From Acanthochlamys bracteata (Eukaryota; Streptophyta; Magnoliopsida; Pandanales; Velloziaceae): a DNA stretch of 64,000 bases. Made by a program: the position numbers and the translations under genes. The stretch's first letter is position 1, and every line of letters begins with the position of its first letter. Positions 20,168 through 31,465 of this stretch are shown here, in pieces. Location: assembly GCA_019914995.1 (NCBI GenBank), contig CM034134.1, positions 2,374,145 to 2,438,144 of the forward strand, read 5' to 3'. Under the pieces are notes generated by a model. The model was given only the letters and a program-made list of their open reading frames with translations. It did no database searches and was not told the origin of the DNA.

Positions 20168-21421
20168 ATGGCCAAGAAAAATTAGAAAACTCAGGCAAGA
20201 AGCTCCAGAACTGTCCACGACCATGACGAGAGATTCATCGGCAAGGAGGAATTCGAGAAATACAGTCGGCAGCTAGCAATTCCAATTCTGACGCCGGCAA
20301 GTGTAAATTTCGACGACTTCAATTACTACGGCCTTGAAGTGGATGAAATTTTTGAGGCACAAGGATGGACAGCGTTCAGTGAGTGGCCGGGAGAATTCTC
20401 AGAGGAATGTGTCAAAATGTTCTACGCCAATCTTCATTCGACCGGAAGTTCCTCTGTTCAGACCATGGTTAATGGAATCGAGATCAACCTGGAAGCGCGA
20501 TCCATGTCCTTAATGCTCGATCTACCTTACTGGGAGGAGATGACGCCTGCTAGTGACTCCAAACTGAATTACCTCAAACAGGCACTGGAAATAGAGGTTG
20601 TAACAAAGCTCCAATATGAGTCGGCCGCCCACTTACCTCTGTTGCCGAGAGCTCTCTGCCATGTCATCTCCAAAGTAATAGTTTCTCGGTCTGGAAGCCG
20701 CAACATTATCACCAACTACGACGCCTTTCTGTTATGGAGGTTGATGAAGAAATTGCCAATCAACCTCTGTGCGGTGATGTTGCACCACATGATAAGAGTC
20801 TCCAAGTCTGGCAGTAAGCACTTCCCATACCCTCATGTTATATGTAGGATATGTTAATTTAAGGCTGTGGCTATGGGAACCCTACAAGTGAAGAAGATGA
20901 TTAGGATGGATGCTAAGTTCTTGAGAGGAATCATTGAAGCAGAGGAAAGGCTAACGTCCAAGCACCCTCTAGTTGACAATAACTCTGCAAGTGCCACAAC
21001 AGCTCAGCTGACTCAGTGCTTGACAAACATTCTCAATGCCATCCTGAAGCAAACTAAGGAAATTCAGAAGCTGAACACAACCTTTGAAGAGCTCAAGGAC
21101 ACCATCTGCCAACCAGGGCACCGAAAGGACAAGTCAGCCAGAGATGAATTTGAGACTGGACAGATGGATGCAGAGGAAAATGCACAGGAAAATGGGTAGG
21201 AGGATGGACAGATGAATGTAGATTACTATAATATGGGGAGCAATGATCATTCAGCATCTCCAGACAAGGCAACCGAGTACATGGAATCACCTAAAGAATG
21301 CCCGGTGAAGAAGGAGCTCTCAAGAACCCGATGCAAAAACGAGCCATTATCAATTATTGTTTATGAAGCTCCTCTGCCAAAGAATCACATGTCCAAAGAT
21401 ACCCCACCGAGACCCAACTGA
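20168..21421 (+). pseudogene. Sirevirus env-like ORF (three premature stops)
   Basis: Starts at ATG 20168 (MAKKN) and stays in one frame to 21421, interrupted by TAG at 20183, TAA at 20855 and TAG at 21197. The visible protein (about 415 codons) resembles the extra 3' ORF of Sireviruses, historically called env-like: a globular N-terminal part (FDDFNYYGLEVDEIF, INLEARSMSLML, LLWRLMKKLPINLCAVMLHH), then a Lys/Glu-rich, possibly coiled-coil part (LTNILNAILKQTKEIQKL). I see no signal peptide and only weak hydrophobic stretches. Its function is not established in the family. Confidence 0.7.
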
Positions 21422-21802
21422 ACCCCTTTTCCACTTGAACCTCCTATCTCTCAACCCCTATCAACTCCCAACTGCCCTAGCCTTCCCCTAAGTGCGAGAA
21501 ACCAAAACGCAAAGCTCACAAACCAGTCTCCAGCTCACAAGCCTTTGTTGATGAGGATGTAGCAATACTTTCTCCATCCTCTGCAGCTAAACCAAAACAT
21601 CAACGTCCCAGACCTCCTGGCTGTAGAACATCATCTAGGCGTAGAAATAACTAGTCAAAAATTTAGCTTAGGCTTAGTTTCATTACCTGTTTAGATGTTT
21701 GTTTTATGTGGCTGGATGTTTGTCACTAGCTATGTTTAAATGAATGGTTGAACTTTTCGTTACCTGTCAAAATTTAGCTATATTACATAAGCTTTTTGAA
21801 AT

Positions 21803-22031
21803 GACAAAAGGGGGAGAAAGAAGAATTATTGTTAAAGGGGGAGAAAGAAGAATTATCATTATGGCTCAATCTAAGGGGGAGCCATGAGCAATGAACAGGT
21901 AAGTAAAATATATGCACCAGTTGAGGGGGAGTCATGAAAAGGTATGGCAAATTTTCAATTCAAATTGATGGCTTACAAAAATATAAATCAATAATTCTTA
22001 ATTTGTTTGTCATCATCAAAAAGGGGGAGAT
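21803..22031 (+). other. Cluster of polypurine tracts before the Sirevirus 3' LTR
   Basis: Five G-rich tracts: AAAAGGGGGAGAAAG near 21806, AAAGGGGGAGAAAG near 21834, AAGGGGGAGCC near 21873, GAGGGGGAGTC near 21924, and AAAAAGGGGGAGAT ending at 22031. Only the last abuts the LTR. The sequence GGGGGAGAAAGAAGAATTAT occurs twice. Multiple PPTs are a described Sirevirus feature. Confidence 0.8.
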
Positions 22032-23667
22032 TGTTGGAAATACAAGGATAATTTTGATGATAACAAATAATTAAGAACTTTGATTTATAAAAGACTAATA
22101 ATCTGAAAACAAGTCTGCAGGATTAGACAAATAAAGATCATTTAATTTACAAAGACAAAAAAAAGCCATCATACAAACCAATCATTATGCTACTACATAC
22201 TTGGGACAGAGGACAAAGACACGGGACAGAGGATGCCACACCACATCACGCCACCGCTCATCGCTTGAAGCGGGACAGAGAACAAAGATACGGGGATGAG
22301 GATGCCACAAAAAATAATAACCAATCTATCTTTGCTACTAAAGCGGGACAGAGAACAACATACGGGATAGAGGATGCAACAACCACAATACAGTCAGTTG
22401 TTTGGCTACTGAAGCATATGCAGACTTCTACTTTGGATAGACCCATATGTTCAACGGCAACGAAGTTTCCCTTGCCTTCAAAAATCACCTGCACTCACAA
22501 CGGACTGAAGGACTTCAAACAGAAGATTTACAAGAGCTAGAATCATCTTCACTTTCACACAAAGGGGAAGCTCAATAATCAAGGAAAGAAAGCAGTCAAA
22601 GTCCTTGATGAGTCAAGCGGTCAACCTGCACTGCATTTATTATGGACATACCATATCAACTCATCAGCTCACCGAGATTCAAATGTAAGCTTAATCAATT
22701 AAGCACTCAACCGTTGGCAGCAAATTCAAATCTCTTCAACGCATTCAATGCAACAAAGACTTTGCACAAACACAGCTGAAGAACCACTGGACAACACCAT
22801 TCCTTGTCTGACGTGAAGAACCGAGCGCCAACAGCAACGTTCCTCAACGGCTCCTGCACAGGAAAGATGTTCTATAAAAAGGGAGTCACAGCAACGAGGA
22901 AGCGCAGTGGAGAAATAGAGAAAAACAGGGAGAGAATAAAAAGAAAACAGAAGTAGAGAGAATCCAAGCAAAAACAGAGACATACAAGAACTCTACCACT
23001 CTACACAAAAAAAACTCCCACTGCCGGTCACGAACTTGACTACTCCACACAAACAAATTTTGCTGCAAATCAAACTGATGAAATCTCTCAGCAATCTCTC
23101 CGATCATCTCATCTGAATCACTGATTAAACACTCAACATTCATGAGATAGATCCTGCACTCAATACTTGTTTATTTTCTTGTAACTTGTCACTTACAGTG
23201 TAAAGGTGGTGCTGCATGCACCGGTAAAGGAAGCTCAGGTAGAGCTTGGTGTAAGCTCTTAGACCTTGTAATGGTGTTAGCAAATCAGCCAGGGGGACAG
23301 GCGTGTCCAGGAGGCTGGTAGGGGTTGTCTTGGCGAAGAAACCCGGTAGAGTATGTGTGCTTGGCGAAGCACTTCGCTCTAGGTGTATTTGTAGCTTATT
23401 AAAGGTCTAGTGAAGATTTGGCTCGTGATAGAGCGGCCCAGTGGATGTAGGCAAAGGGGTTTTGCGAACCACGTTAAATACCCTGAGCACTACTCTTTGT
23501 CACTTCACAAGAAAAGCACACACTAACTCTTCTGCCTCGCAGTTTACAAAGATTGACACACCCGGTCACGGCTCTCTACCAGTAGGATTACAAACTTACG
23601 AAAATTTTTATAAACTAACTCAATTCACCCCTCTCCTCTTGAGTTGATCTTGCAGGAATATCTAACA
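22032..23667 (+). repeat. 3' LTR of the Sirevirus (1,636 bp)
   Basis: Starts TGTTGGAAATAC right after the PPT and ends ATCTAACA, giving short TGTT/AACA inverted ends. A TATAAAAAG motif at about 22873 is a likely TATA box. Three copies of a GGGACAGAG...GAGGATGC unit lie in the U3 at 22203, 22272 and 22345. ORFs predicted on either strand here are not genes. Confidence 0.85.
22203..22381 (+). repeat. Three ~70-bp direct repeats in the Sirevirus U3
   Basis: The unit GGGACAGAGRACAAAGAYAC then GGGAYRGAGGATGCMAC occurs at 22203, 22272 and 22345, with spacings of about 69 and 73 bp. Its position upstream of the TATA box suits an enhancer-like role (inference). Confidence 0.65.
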
Positions 23668-23815
23668 GTTTAGCTACAAATAAGAGTGTTTGTACTCATT
23701 AAAGATCATGAAAAAGGAATTGAATTAGTTATTTTACACTAATTTTATCTTTAGTTGCTCAGTTATCTAGCATTAAAATAGTTACGCGGTTCGTGTGACC
23801 ACAGATCGTAACAAT
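23668..23815 (+). repeat. End of a gypsy LTR (remnant)
   Basis: Ends CGGTTCGTGTGACCACAGATCGTAACA, split here as CGGTTCGTGTGACCACAG and ATCGTAACA. Element 2's LTR ends CGGTTCGTGTGATCACAAAC then CGTAACA. It probably belongs to the same old gypsy as 16067-16920, with the Sirevirus between. Confidence 0.65.
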
Positions 23816-25194
23816 GTGCTGCTTGAGTCGACATAATCAACTACGACTACCACCATTTCATTATGTAGCTACTTCAAAAATATCAGAAATGACATAAAAC
23901 AATATAAGCCTTAAGGGCACAACGCTACTAGTATAAAGAAAGAGCAAGAAACAATCCTTGTTGGAAATCTAGAAGATGAACAAATCACCACCCTATTCAT
24001 GTAACAATAGTAAGAAACAAAATCACAAGCAACAACAATCACACTGATCGATCTTTCTTTTAGTACACATACTCAAATCCATACGCAAAGTTGAATATTT
24101 CCCTTGTGATTGAATGAACCGCTTACCAACCAATGAAAAATTAACAGACTGGTAGTTTTAAATATACCCAAAAAGAATAAACTTTTGAAGCTCAATGCAA
24201 CATGCCAAACCAAGCCACAATCTGAAGCTCAAAAGCTTGCAACACATAAATTCCAACAAGTATAACAAAAACACACCTTTTAACACATAAATTCCAACAG
24301 CTACCAGAAAAAATTTTTAAAGCTATAAAACTCCAAAACACTATACCACATGTCAACACAGCATATACAGAAAAGCACATCAAACGATCATTTCCATTGA
24401 AATGATCAATTCCAACATATGATGATTTACTCAATGCACTAGATGATCAATTCCGTTGCGAATCAACACAAAATAAATAAACGCCGTAACATAAGTACTT
24501 TGTAATACAAAATTCGATCCAAAATAACAATGAGTGACTATCTATAGAAGATGAACTATCTCAGCAATTTTACACAATATGTATAGACCAATAATTACAG
24601 TTCTAATCAGACCAAATCATTCAATAATAGATCAAGAATCATAAATCGATTAGGAAGAATATAACTAACTTCATATCTAACATTTCACATTAAGAGCAGC
24701 CAAGCTGAAGCTTCTACTTAAGCTTATTAGGTTTTGGAGAACTAACCAAAGTTGTATTGGTACAAATGAGAAGTATTAGCAAGTTAGAGCAGTGGTAGGA
24801 AGAAGTAAGTCGGAGCTCATGAGCTCGATTAGGGGCTGTTACCCGCTCATCAATGGCAGTTCCGACAGCAGTTAAGACAGCCAAGGTGATTAATAGGATG
24901 AAGGGAAGGAGAATAAAGGAGCTTTGGTGCGGATAGAAGAGAAACTAGCGATGATTGCAGATTGCACGCTGTCCGAATGGCTAACTAGTTGCAGATCAAC
25001 CTGGTATAGAATTTTATATCCCATTGTAATTTCGCTAACTTAAGCCGGCAAAATAGTCATACTACTTTGTCAACGAAGTAAGCCCGACATGGTTTTTTTC
25101 TAAAGCACCGAACTGTTTGTTTTGTCACTGTTGAAAGCTTCTTAGAGTCGCTAAAAGTATGCATTGCCAAATTACTCTAATGAGCCCAAAATAA
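23816..25194. other. Intergenic DNA, no gene supported
   Basis: AT-rich. A hydrophobic minus-strand reading frame near 24780-24920 lacks a start codon and was not accepted. Confidence 0.5.
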
Positions 25195-27410
25195 CACTAC
25201 TATAAAAATCATCATTACCGAATGAAAATTCTCGACCAAGTAAAATCCGTCAGTAACACTATAACATACCGACTAAAATTATTTCAGTCCGTAAACATGA
25301 TAAACTTACCGATTGAAACACACTTCAGTTGGTAAGTTAGAAATATCACGAGCGGAATTATATTAAGTTGGTAAAGTTTATTAAAGTTACTGACTGAAGT
25401 CTCATTCTATCGGCATTTTGTCGTTAAGTGATTAAATTGATTTCCCCTTTTCTCATTCTTCTGCCCGAACCCGATCAACTATTTTGTGCTGTCGTTCTCT
25501 CCACAGCTCGGCCGTGGTTGTGCTACCTTTCGGTGAATGCTTTTAATGCTGCAACTGTGCTGATGTCTTGCTTCAATTGTTTGTTCCTGGCTCACCGCAC
25601 CTCTTTCATCAGTCAATCGGACGCTCTTCGTGGTGTCAAATCATACACGTCGGCGATCTAGCAGAATTTTGGTGTCGCCTGGAAACTACGGTCTTGAATT
25701 GCCTCCCTTTGCTACCAAAGAAGCAAACAAATTTATTGCTGTGTCCAATTTTTTGTGTTAAGTTGTTAATTTTTGTTATAATAACAGTGGATAGAGAAAA
25801 TTGTGTTCAAAACATATGTAGTCATCTGATTTGTTTGAAATGGGTTTAGGATCTTTTACTATAGAATGAATGCTTTTTCTTGGTTTCGTTTCAAATTATT
25901 GCTCTCCAGTGGGTTCTAAGTTGATTTCTTTGTGAACACTTGTTGTAGACGATACTAGTTATCATAGCTTAAGCCTGTGAGTGTAAAGCAATCCTTAGTT
26001 TAAATATGGCATTAAATAATTAACATCTGCATTTGTGATTTATTATACCATTAACTTCAATGTTTTTTCTGTCAAATTAAATTTGTTTGATTTATAGTGT
26101 ACTTATATATGTTGTTTTGCTGCTATAAGAATAGATTTTTCTTCTTCTGTTATTTAAACTTAGCCCTTGCACATGAGTTGATTTAATAGAATATCAGTAA
26201 GAATGTTTTTAAATATTAAGATCTATTATTTTGGAAATTGTAGTGGACTAATTAGTTTAGTTTCTTCAGCTACATCGATTGAGTTTTATTGCTTGCTTGG
26301 TGATCTGATCACCATTTGGTTATTTTACATATGTATATATATATTTATAGAGCTCTCAGTATTGATATGCTCTTGAAAGAAAGAAATAATAGTCGATTAG
26401 ATGAATGATGATGTAGAGATTGTGTTCTTTCTTTGCAACTAATTGATAATAACAGTAATATATGTCGTTGGGTACTGAAGAGTCCCACTTTGCAGGGGGA
26501 TTGCAGAAGCATCCACACTATCTATTATATATGTCCTTCTTATAGAATAGTCTATGTGTATTGAGGCATCTGACTAGAAACATATTCCCTATCAAGCTAA
26601 GATAGATACTATTGAAAAAAATTCATCACTACTACTTGTTGCTGAGCTATCTCCTTGAATCACTCAACCTAATCTCGTCAAAGATACACATTCTCCCTAT
26701 GTTTTTGTATCATGATTTGGATTTGTTGTGTCTTCTCCCTTAATGATTATAATTTTCTACCATATTTAGTGCTTGGGATTTGTTGTTTATTACTTGTTTT
26801 ATCTAAAAGCAGGTATGAAGTCAATGAAAACGTTATATATACATTATGTCTTCTTTTGACTTTTGATTTGTTGGACTATGGGCATTGAATAATTGAGCAC
26901 TATGTAGCTTAGTGCTTTGGATTGTTAATTAGTATAGCTTAACATTTTCAAGTAGTAGAATCACTGAAATGCTTTGATTTTAAAATGCGTTTGTCTTCTT
27001 GTACTAAGCAGTATGTGTAATCGACAGGTTCGTGGATGAATCTAAAGTTGCAAAGGTTTGGAGATGTTGGATTATCAAGTTGAGTAATAAGCGGATGCGG
27101 TTGTTTGATGCGAGTCATTAAAGTATTTGTAAGGAGTTAAATGACGATATTATTTGAATTGAGACACCGCTATATTTGGTGAATGTTGTGTATATTTTTG
27201 GAGATATGTATTAATTGAATGGAAATATATTGAATGGTTAATGTAATATTTTGGTATATATAGAGTTGCTTTTGTCAACAGCTGCAACCATGTTTAACTG
27301 TAATCATGAATATTTTTTATCATTTTAATGAATACTTGTACTATTAATGTATAATATTGAATATAGCATATTTTAGTTGGTAATTTAAAATTTAGCCACT
27401 GAAAACCAAA
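25195..27410. mobile_element. Non-autonomous CACTA derivative, one end lost
   Basis: Begins CACTACTATAAAAATC at 25195, followed by subterminal words ACCGAATGAAA, ACCGACTAAAA, ACCGATTGAAA and ACTGACTGAAG up to about 25420. Related words (AGTTGGTAA, GCCACTGAAAA) near 27372-27402 mark the other end, but no GTAGTG terminus is present there. The interior has no transposase motif. The family is the same as the elements at 34369 and 37653. Confidence 0.65.
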
Positions 27411-27424
27411 TGGAGCATAAATGC

Positions 27425-28101
27425 ATTCTAGATGCAAATAGTCTGAATGCCTAGGGATTGCAGTAGATTCCTCAAAGATCCAAACTATGATAGACTAGTT
27501 GGTTCATTCATGGCCTATGTCACTCTAGGGGTTCTTTAGGCTCACTATGTATATAGAAGATTTGTCAAGAATATAATCTGATTGCGGCTCCCTAAAGCAT
27601 TTCTAAAGGAGTCCATAAACTTGATGCCATAAGCTAATGCTGCCTTTTAGCTCCTCAAACAAGCAATGTCCACCACTCTAGTCTTGGCTACTCTTAACTT
27701 TAGTTAAGCATTAACAGTGTAAACTGTTGCCTCAAGTAGTAGTATAGGAGCAGTATTATTGCAAAAAAACCAACTGAGTGCTTTCTATAATCAGGCGCTC
27801 CTCTCGATAGCAATGCTAAATCAACGTCTATTGCTTTAGAGATGACGACCATTCTTATTAAGACAATAATTCACTATCAAGATAGATCACCTAAAATTGT
27901 AAGTAACCACTTGGAACAATAGGTTCCCTCTTCGAACCAACATAAGTGGCTCGTGAACCTAATGGGGCACAACTACGTGTAGAATATCCATTTAGAAAAT
28001 AGAATACCATGGCGAACATACTGTCTTGTTGCTGAAAAGCCTTGCCGGTGGCTTTTCAACATTACAAATCTCCTTTTCGAACGACCTGCCCAAGCATAAT
28101 A
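27425..28101 (+). mobile_element. Old gypsy, RT end to RNase H (host of element 2), part 1
   Basis: Heavily decayed, but aligned with element 2 from the RT end: GIAVDSSKIQ near 27457, GFFRLT near 27530, then an RNase H remnant (near 27735 and 27890) and a DAL-like tether near 28020. It is interrupted at 28101 by element 2 and resumes at 33758. Confidence 0.7.
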
Positions 28102-28525
28102 TGTCACAGAGCCTACTAGAAGGGATGCACCAACAAAAGAGAAAACTTCTCACGGGATGCTATTAAGGGACAGAGGTTCAAAAGAGGTTCACAAAACATG
28201 TTTGGGTTGTGGAGACTGCACCAAATAAGTTAGAGAGTCCAACAAAGAGTATTCTAGTTTCATTAGCTTTAGATTATTATATGTATCTAGTAAATAAGGT
28301 AACTTCAGATTAGTTACCAAGTAATAAGATATTCTACTAATAATGGAACTCTAAGTTCCTCAAGACTCTCAACGAGGAAGAGTCTATATAAGTGTATGCT
28401 GGTAAACATTGAAGGGGAGGAAAATCAAGTATTATTTTCTTTTCATTCTGTTTTGTCTTCATAGTTCTTAGTTCATCTTTGCAATTCGCATAGTTCTACA
28501 GTTCGTGTGATCACAAACCGTAACA
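28102..28525 (+). repeat. 5' LTR of gypsy element 2 (424 bp)
   Basis: Starts TGTCACAGAGCC and ends AAACCGTAACA. TATATAA at 28385-28391 is a plausible TATA box. Confidence 0.95.
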
Positions 28526-28526
28526 G

Positions 28527-28537
28527 TGGTACCAGAG
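28527..28537 (+). other. Primer-binding site of gypsy element 2
   Basis: TGGTACCAGAG lies one base after the LTR end. It is the same variant of the tRNA-iMet PBS as in element 1. Confidence 0.8.
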
Positions 28538-28646
28538 ACAAGCATTAATGGAGCACAAAACCTCCACAGTTTTCGAATCATCTAACTCACCATGATCACC
28601 ACAATCTACCAATGTAGAGGCCACCCTTCAAACTCCGCCAACTCCA

Positions 28647-30110
28647 TTGAAGGCAAGCTTCCAGAATCATCAAACAGAAGCAAATCGCTTTGAGCCACAT
28701 GAATACAATGCCTCTAATCTTGCTGGACAACTTGCTCGCATTACGCCAGAAGTTGTGCAACTTCACCGGGTGGTCACCTCCTCACAAAACCGAAGAGACT
28801 TTGGAATTCCTAATTCTTCCTATATAACCCCAACTGACAATGCCTTACAAATTCCCCCTTCTAGCCATATTGCAAATCAAAATCCATACATTTCTACTGC
28901 TGGACCTAGTATACCTAACCAATACCCAATGATAACACCACCAATACCTATTCAATACCCAGCCATGGTGGCATCCATGCCCATTACACCCCTGACAATG
29001 GCTACCTCTGTTAACCTACACAACAACCAACACACATAACATCAATACCAACTCTACTGCCACCAACAACTCAGCCAATTCAACCTCTTAGGCATTCCAA
29101 TTTGATACCACAAAATAGCCATATCCTGCCAGTAACCTATACTCAACCATAGCAAATTCATCCAATGACCCAACACCCTTACTCTCAACTAATGGCAGCA
29201 CCAGCCCACCCTCAACAGTTTGCACCATCCAATACGAATTTTCAAGGCATCACTGAACCACAAGCATATGTTTCACGGGAGCGCCACAAGTTTCCAATTT
29301 TTTATGGTAAGGAACCTTATGAGTGGATGTACTCGACGGAAAGATATTTTAAATATCACAAGACTGCGAATTGGGACCGTGTTCCAATTACTGTGATGTA
29401 CTTCCAAGGAGAGGCCAATCGATGGTACCAAAATTATGAACGTGATCGACCACATCACACTTGGGAAGATCTTACATCTGCGTTGCTTCGAAGGTTTGGA
29501 CCAACAGCCTTTGGCAATGCAAGCTTTGCGCTACACCAACTAAAGCAAACGGGGACAGTTGCCGAATATCAAGCCGCCTTTGAGGATCTTCGTACAAGGC
29601 TACCGTTTGCCACTGAGGATGATCTCATTGGGCGCTTCTGTGGAGGGCTATCTAAGCTCATTGCCATGGATGTTATGGCACGACAACCTACTGAACTACA
29701 GCAGGCATACGTATTAGCGCGGCTCTTCGAACAAAAACTGGCATGTGAGCAAACAGGGGGTCAATCTTCTCGATTTAGAGCATTGGGGTCTCATTCAGGG
29801 GGTACACCTCTAGGGACAGCAGTAGGGTCCTCTTCAAGCAGTGCAATTTCAGCTACTATAAGCTCATCTACGCCACGACAACGCCCAGCGCTGTCCACGT
29901 CAGACATCAATGCAAGAAGGGCGAAGGGCCTTTGTTTCTATTGTGATGCAAAGTATGAACGAGGCCATAAATGCATTACAAGGCTCTATTCCATAACTGG
30001 GCAAGAAGAAGAAGATGAGGATAATGAAGAGTCAATTACAAAGTTGTCTAGGGAACTCGTGGCAGAGGATGCTACTCTTTCTCTTAGTGCAATGCATGAC
30101 TTAGTGGGAT
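28647..30110 (+). pseudogene. gypsy element 2 Gag (frame change and stop in N-terminal part)
   Basis: The N-terminal segment 28647-29039 is in one frame and the main body from 29165 in another, so a frameshift lies between; a TAG at about 29150 also interrupts the second frame. The body has the capsid-like words EWMYSTERYF, GEANRWYQNYERDRPHHTWE and LIGRFCGGLSKLIAMDVMA, a Ser/Thr-rich linker, and the zinc knuckle CFYCDAKYERGHKC near 29935-29976. The frame continues into protease. Confidence 0.85.
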
Positions 30111-30457
30111 CACAAACTATCCGAATCGTAGGAAAAATCAAGAGACAAGAAGTATTTATTTTGATAGACTCCGGTAGTACGCACAACTTCATTGCGGACA
30201 AGCTCCCCAAGCACTTGGATCTGGCAGCGACAGATGTAAGGCCACTAAAGGTTAAATTGGCCGACGGTAAACTGCATTCCATAGAAGTGGTTTACAAGGA
30301 GGTTCCACTAATGGTGCAAGGGGCTGAGATGGTAGTTGATGCATACCCTTTTCCATTGGGAAGAATACAATGGTTAGAGAGCCTTGGAGACGTTGTTTGC
30401 AATTGGTGTCGTTCGGACATGAGGTTCACGCTACGGGGGCAAGAATTCGTATTGTAG
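30111..30457 (+). pseudogene. gypsy element 2 protease (short internal deletion)
   Basis: Retropepsin motif LIDSGSTHNF near 30162-30191. Compared with element 1, about seven residues around MDLVLG are missing after AYPFPLG, a small in-frame deletion in the C-terminal hydrophobic strand. A TAG at 30455-30457 ends the segment. Confidence 0.82.
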
Positions 30458-30556
30458 GGGATCCAAGAAGGAAGGGTCTCACAATTATCGAGTCTCCACC
30501 CAAAACAGCTGCTCTGTTCCCTTCACCTAGTAGCCATCAACTCCAACACGAATGTA

Positions 30557-31360
30557 TTGGACAGTGTACAGCAAGAGTTACCAGCAGAAATACAGTCCTT
30601 GCTGGACAAATATGCAGTTGTTTTCAAGCCAATAAAGGGACTTCCCCCAATGCGTTCTCATGATTATGGAATACCGCTACTTCCAGGTTCGCAACCGGTA
30701 AATGTACGTCCTTACCGCTACCCCCACATCCAAAAAGCTGAAATTGAGAGAACGGTAGCAGAGATGCTATTGCAAGGCATTATACGTCCAAGTGTTTCGA
30801 CTTTTTCTTCACCTGTGTTGCTTGTTAAAAAGAAGGACGGATCATGGCGTTTTTGTGTGGATTATCGAGCGCCCAACGAGATAACAGTGAAAGACAAATA
30901 CACCATACCGGTCATAGATGAGCTACTAGACGAATTGCATGGCGCATGTTTTTTCTCTAAACTTGACTTAAAAGCGGGGTATCACCAAATTCGTGTGAAG
31001 GAAGACGACATACATAAAACAGCATTCCGAACACATGATGGCCATTATGAGTTTCTTGTCATGCCTTTTGGTTTGACAAATGCGCCGTCGACGTTCCAAT
31101 CTCTCATGAACGAAGTGTTTCGTCCATATCTTCGCAAGTTTATTCTTGTCTTTTTTGATGATATTCTCGTCTTTAGCAACAACTGGCAGGACCACCTTGC
31201 GCACCTAGCCACTATTTTGTCTATTTTACAGGAACACCGACTTTATGCAAATTTGGCCAAATGTAAGTTTGGATGCCGACAGTTGGAGTACCTTGGTCAT
31301 ATGATTTCGGAGCAAGGAATCGCGGCAGACCCAAGTAAGGTGGAAGCGGTGTTGAGCTAG
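30557..31360 (+). pseudogene. gypsy element 2 reverse transcriptase
   Basis: Open from 30557 in the same frame as gag-protease. Motifs: [63 protein letters not shown] and LEYLGHMISEQGIAADPSKV. The RT core has no internal stop. It ends at TAG 31358-31360 where element 1 has Trp. Confidence 0.9.
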
Positions 31361-31465
31361 CCAACCCCAACATCTACTACAGCACTTCGTGGTTTCTTAG
31401 GATTAACGGAATATTATTGAAGATTCGTCAAGAATTATGGGATCATAGCAGCCCCTACGACTGCC

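Larger units (their letters stand above)
16921..23667 (+). mobile_element. 5'-truncated Sirevirus (Ty1/copia), with env-like ORF
   Basis: Starts abruptly inside pol just before the integrase zinc finger, so the 5' LTR, PBS, gag and protease are missing. It continues through integrase, RT, RNase H, a downstream env-like ORF, a cluster of polypurine tracts, and a 1,636-bp 3' LTR. The copia integrase-before-RT order, the extra ORF after pol and the multiple AAGGGGGAG tracts together point to the Sirevirus (Maximus/SIRE) clade. Confidence 0.88.

Noticed and set aside
22187..23143. ORFs of 78-117 codons in the Sirevirus LTR
   Set aside because: They cross the U3 repeats and TATA region and have no coding signature.
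24780..24925. Minus-strand hydrophobic reading frame that could be a membrane segment
   Set aside because: No start codon, a stop directly upstream, and no partner exon or homologue recognised.
25428..25849. Overlapping ORFs of 77 and 93 codons
   Set aside because: They lie in the interior of a CACTA derivative with no recognisable domain; they may be captured sequence but cannot be called genes.
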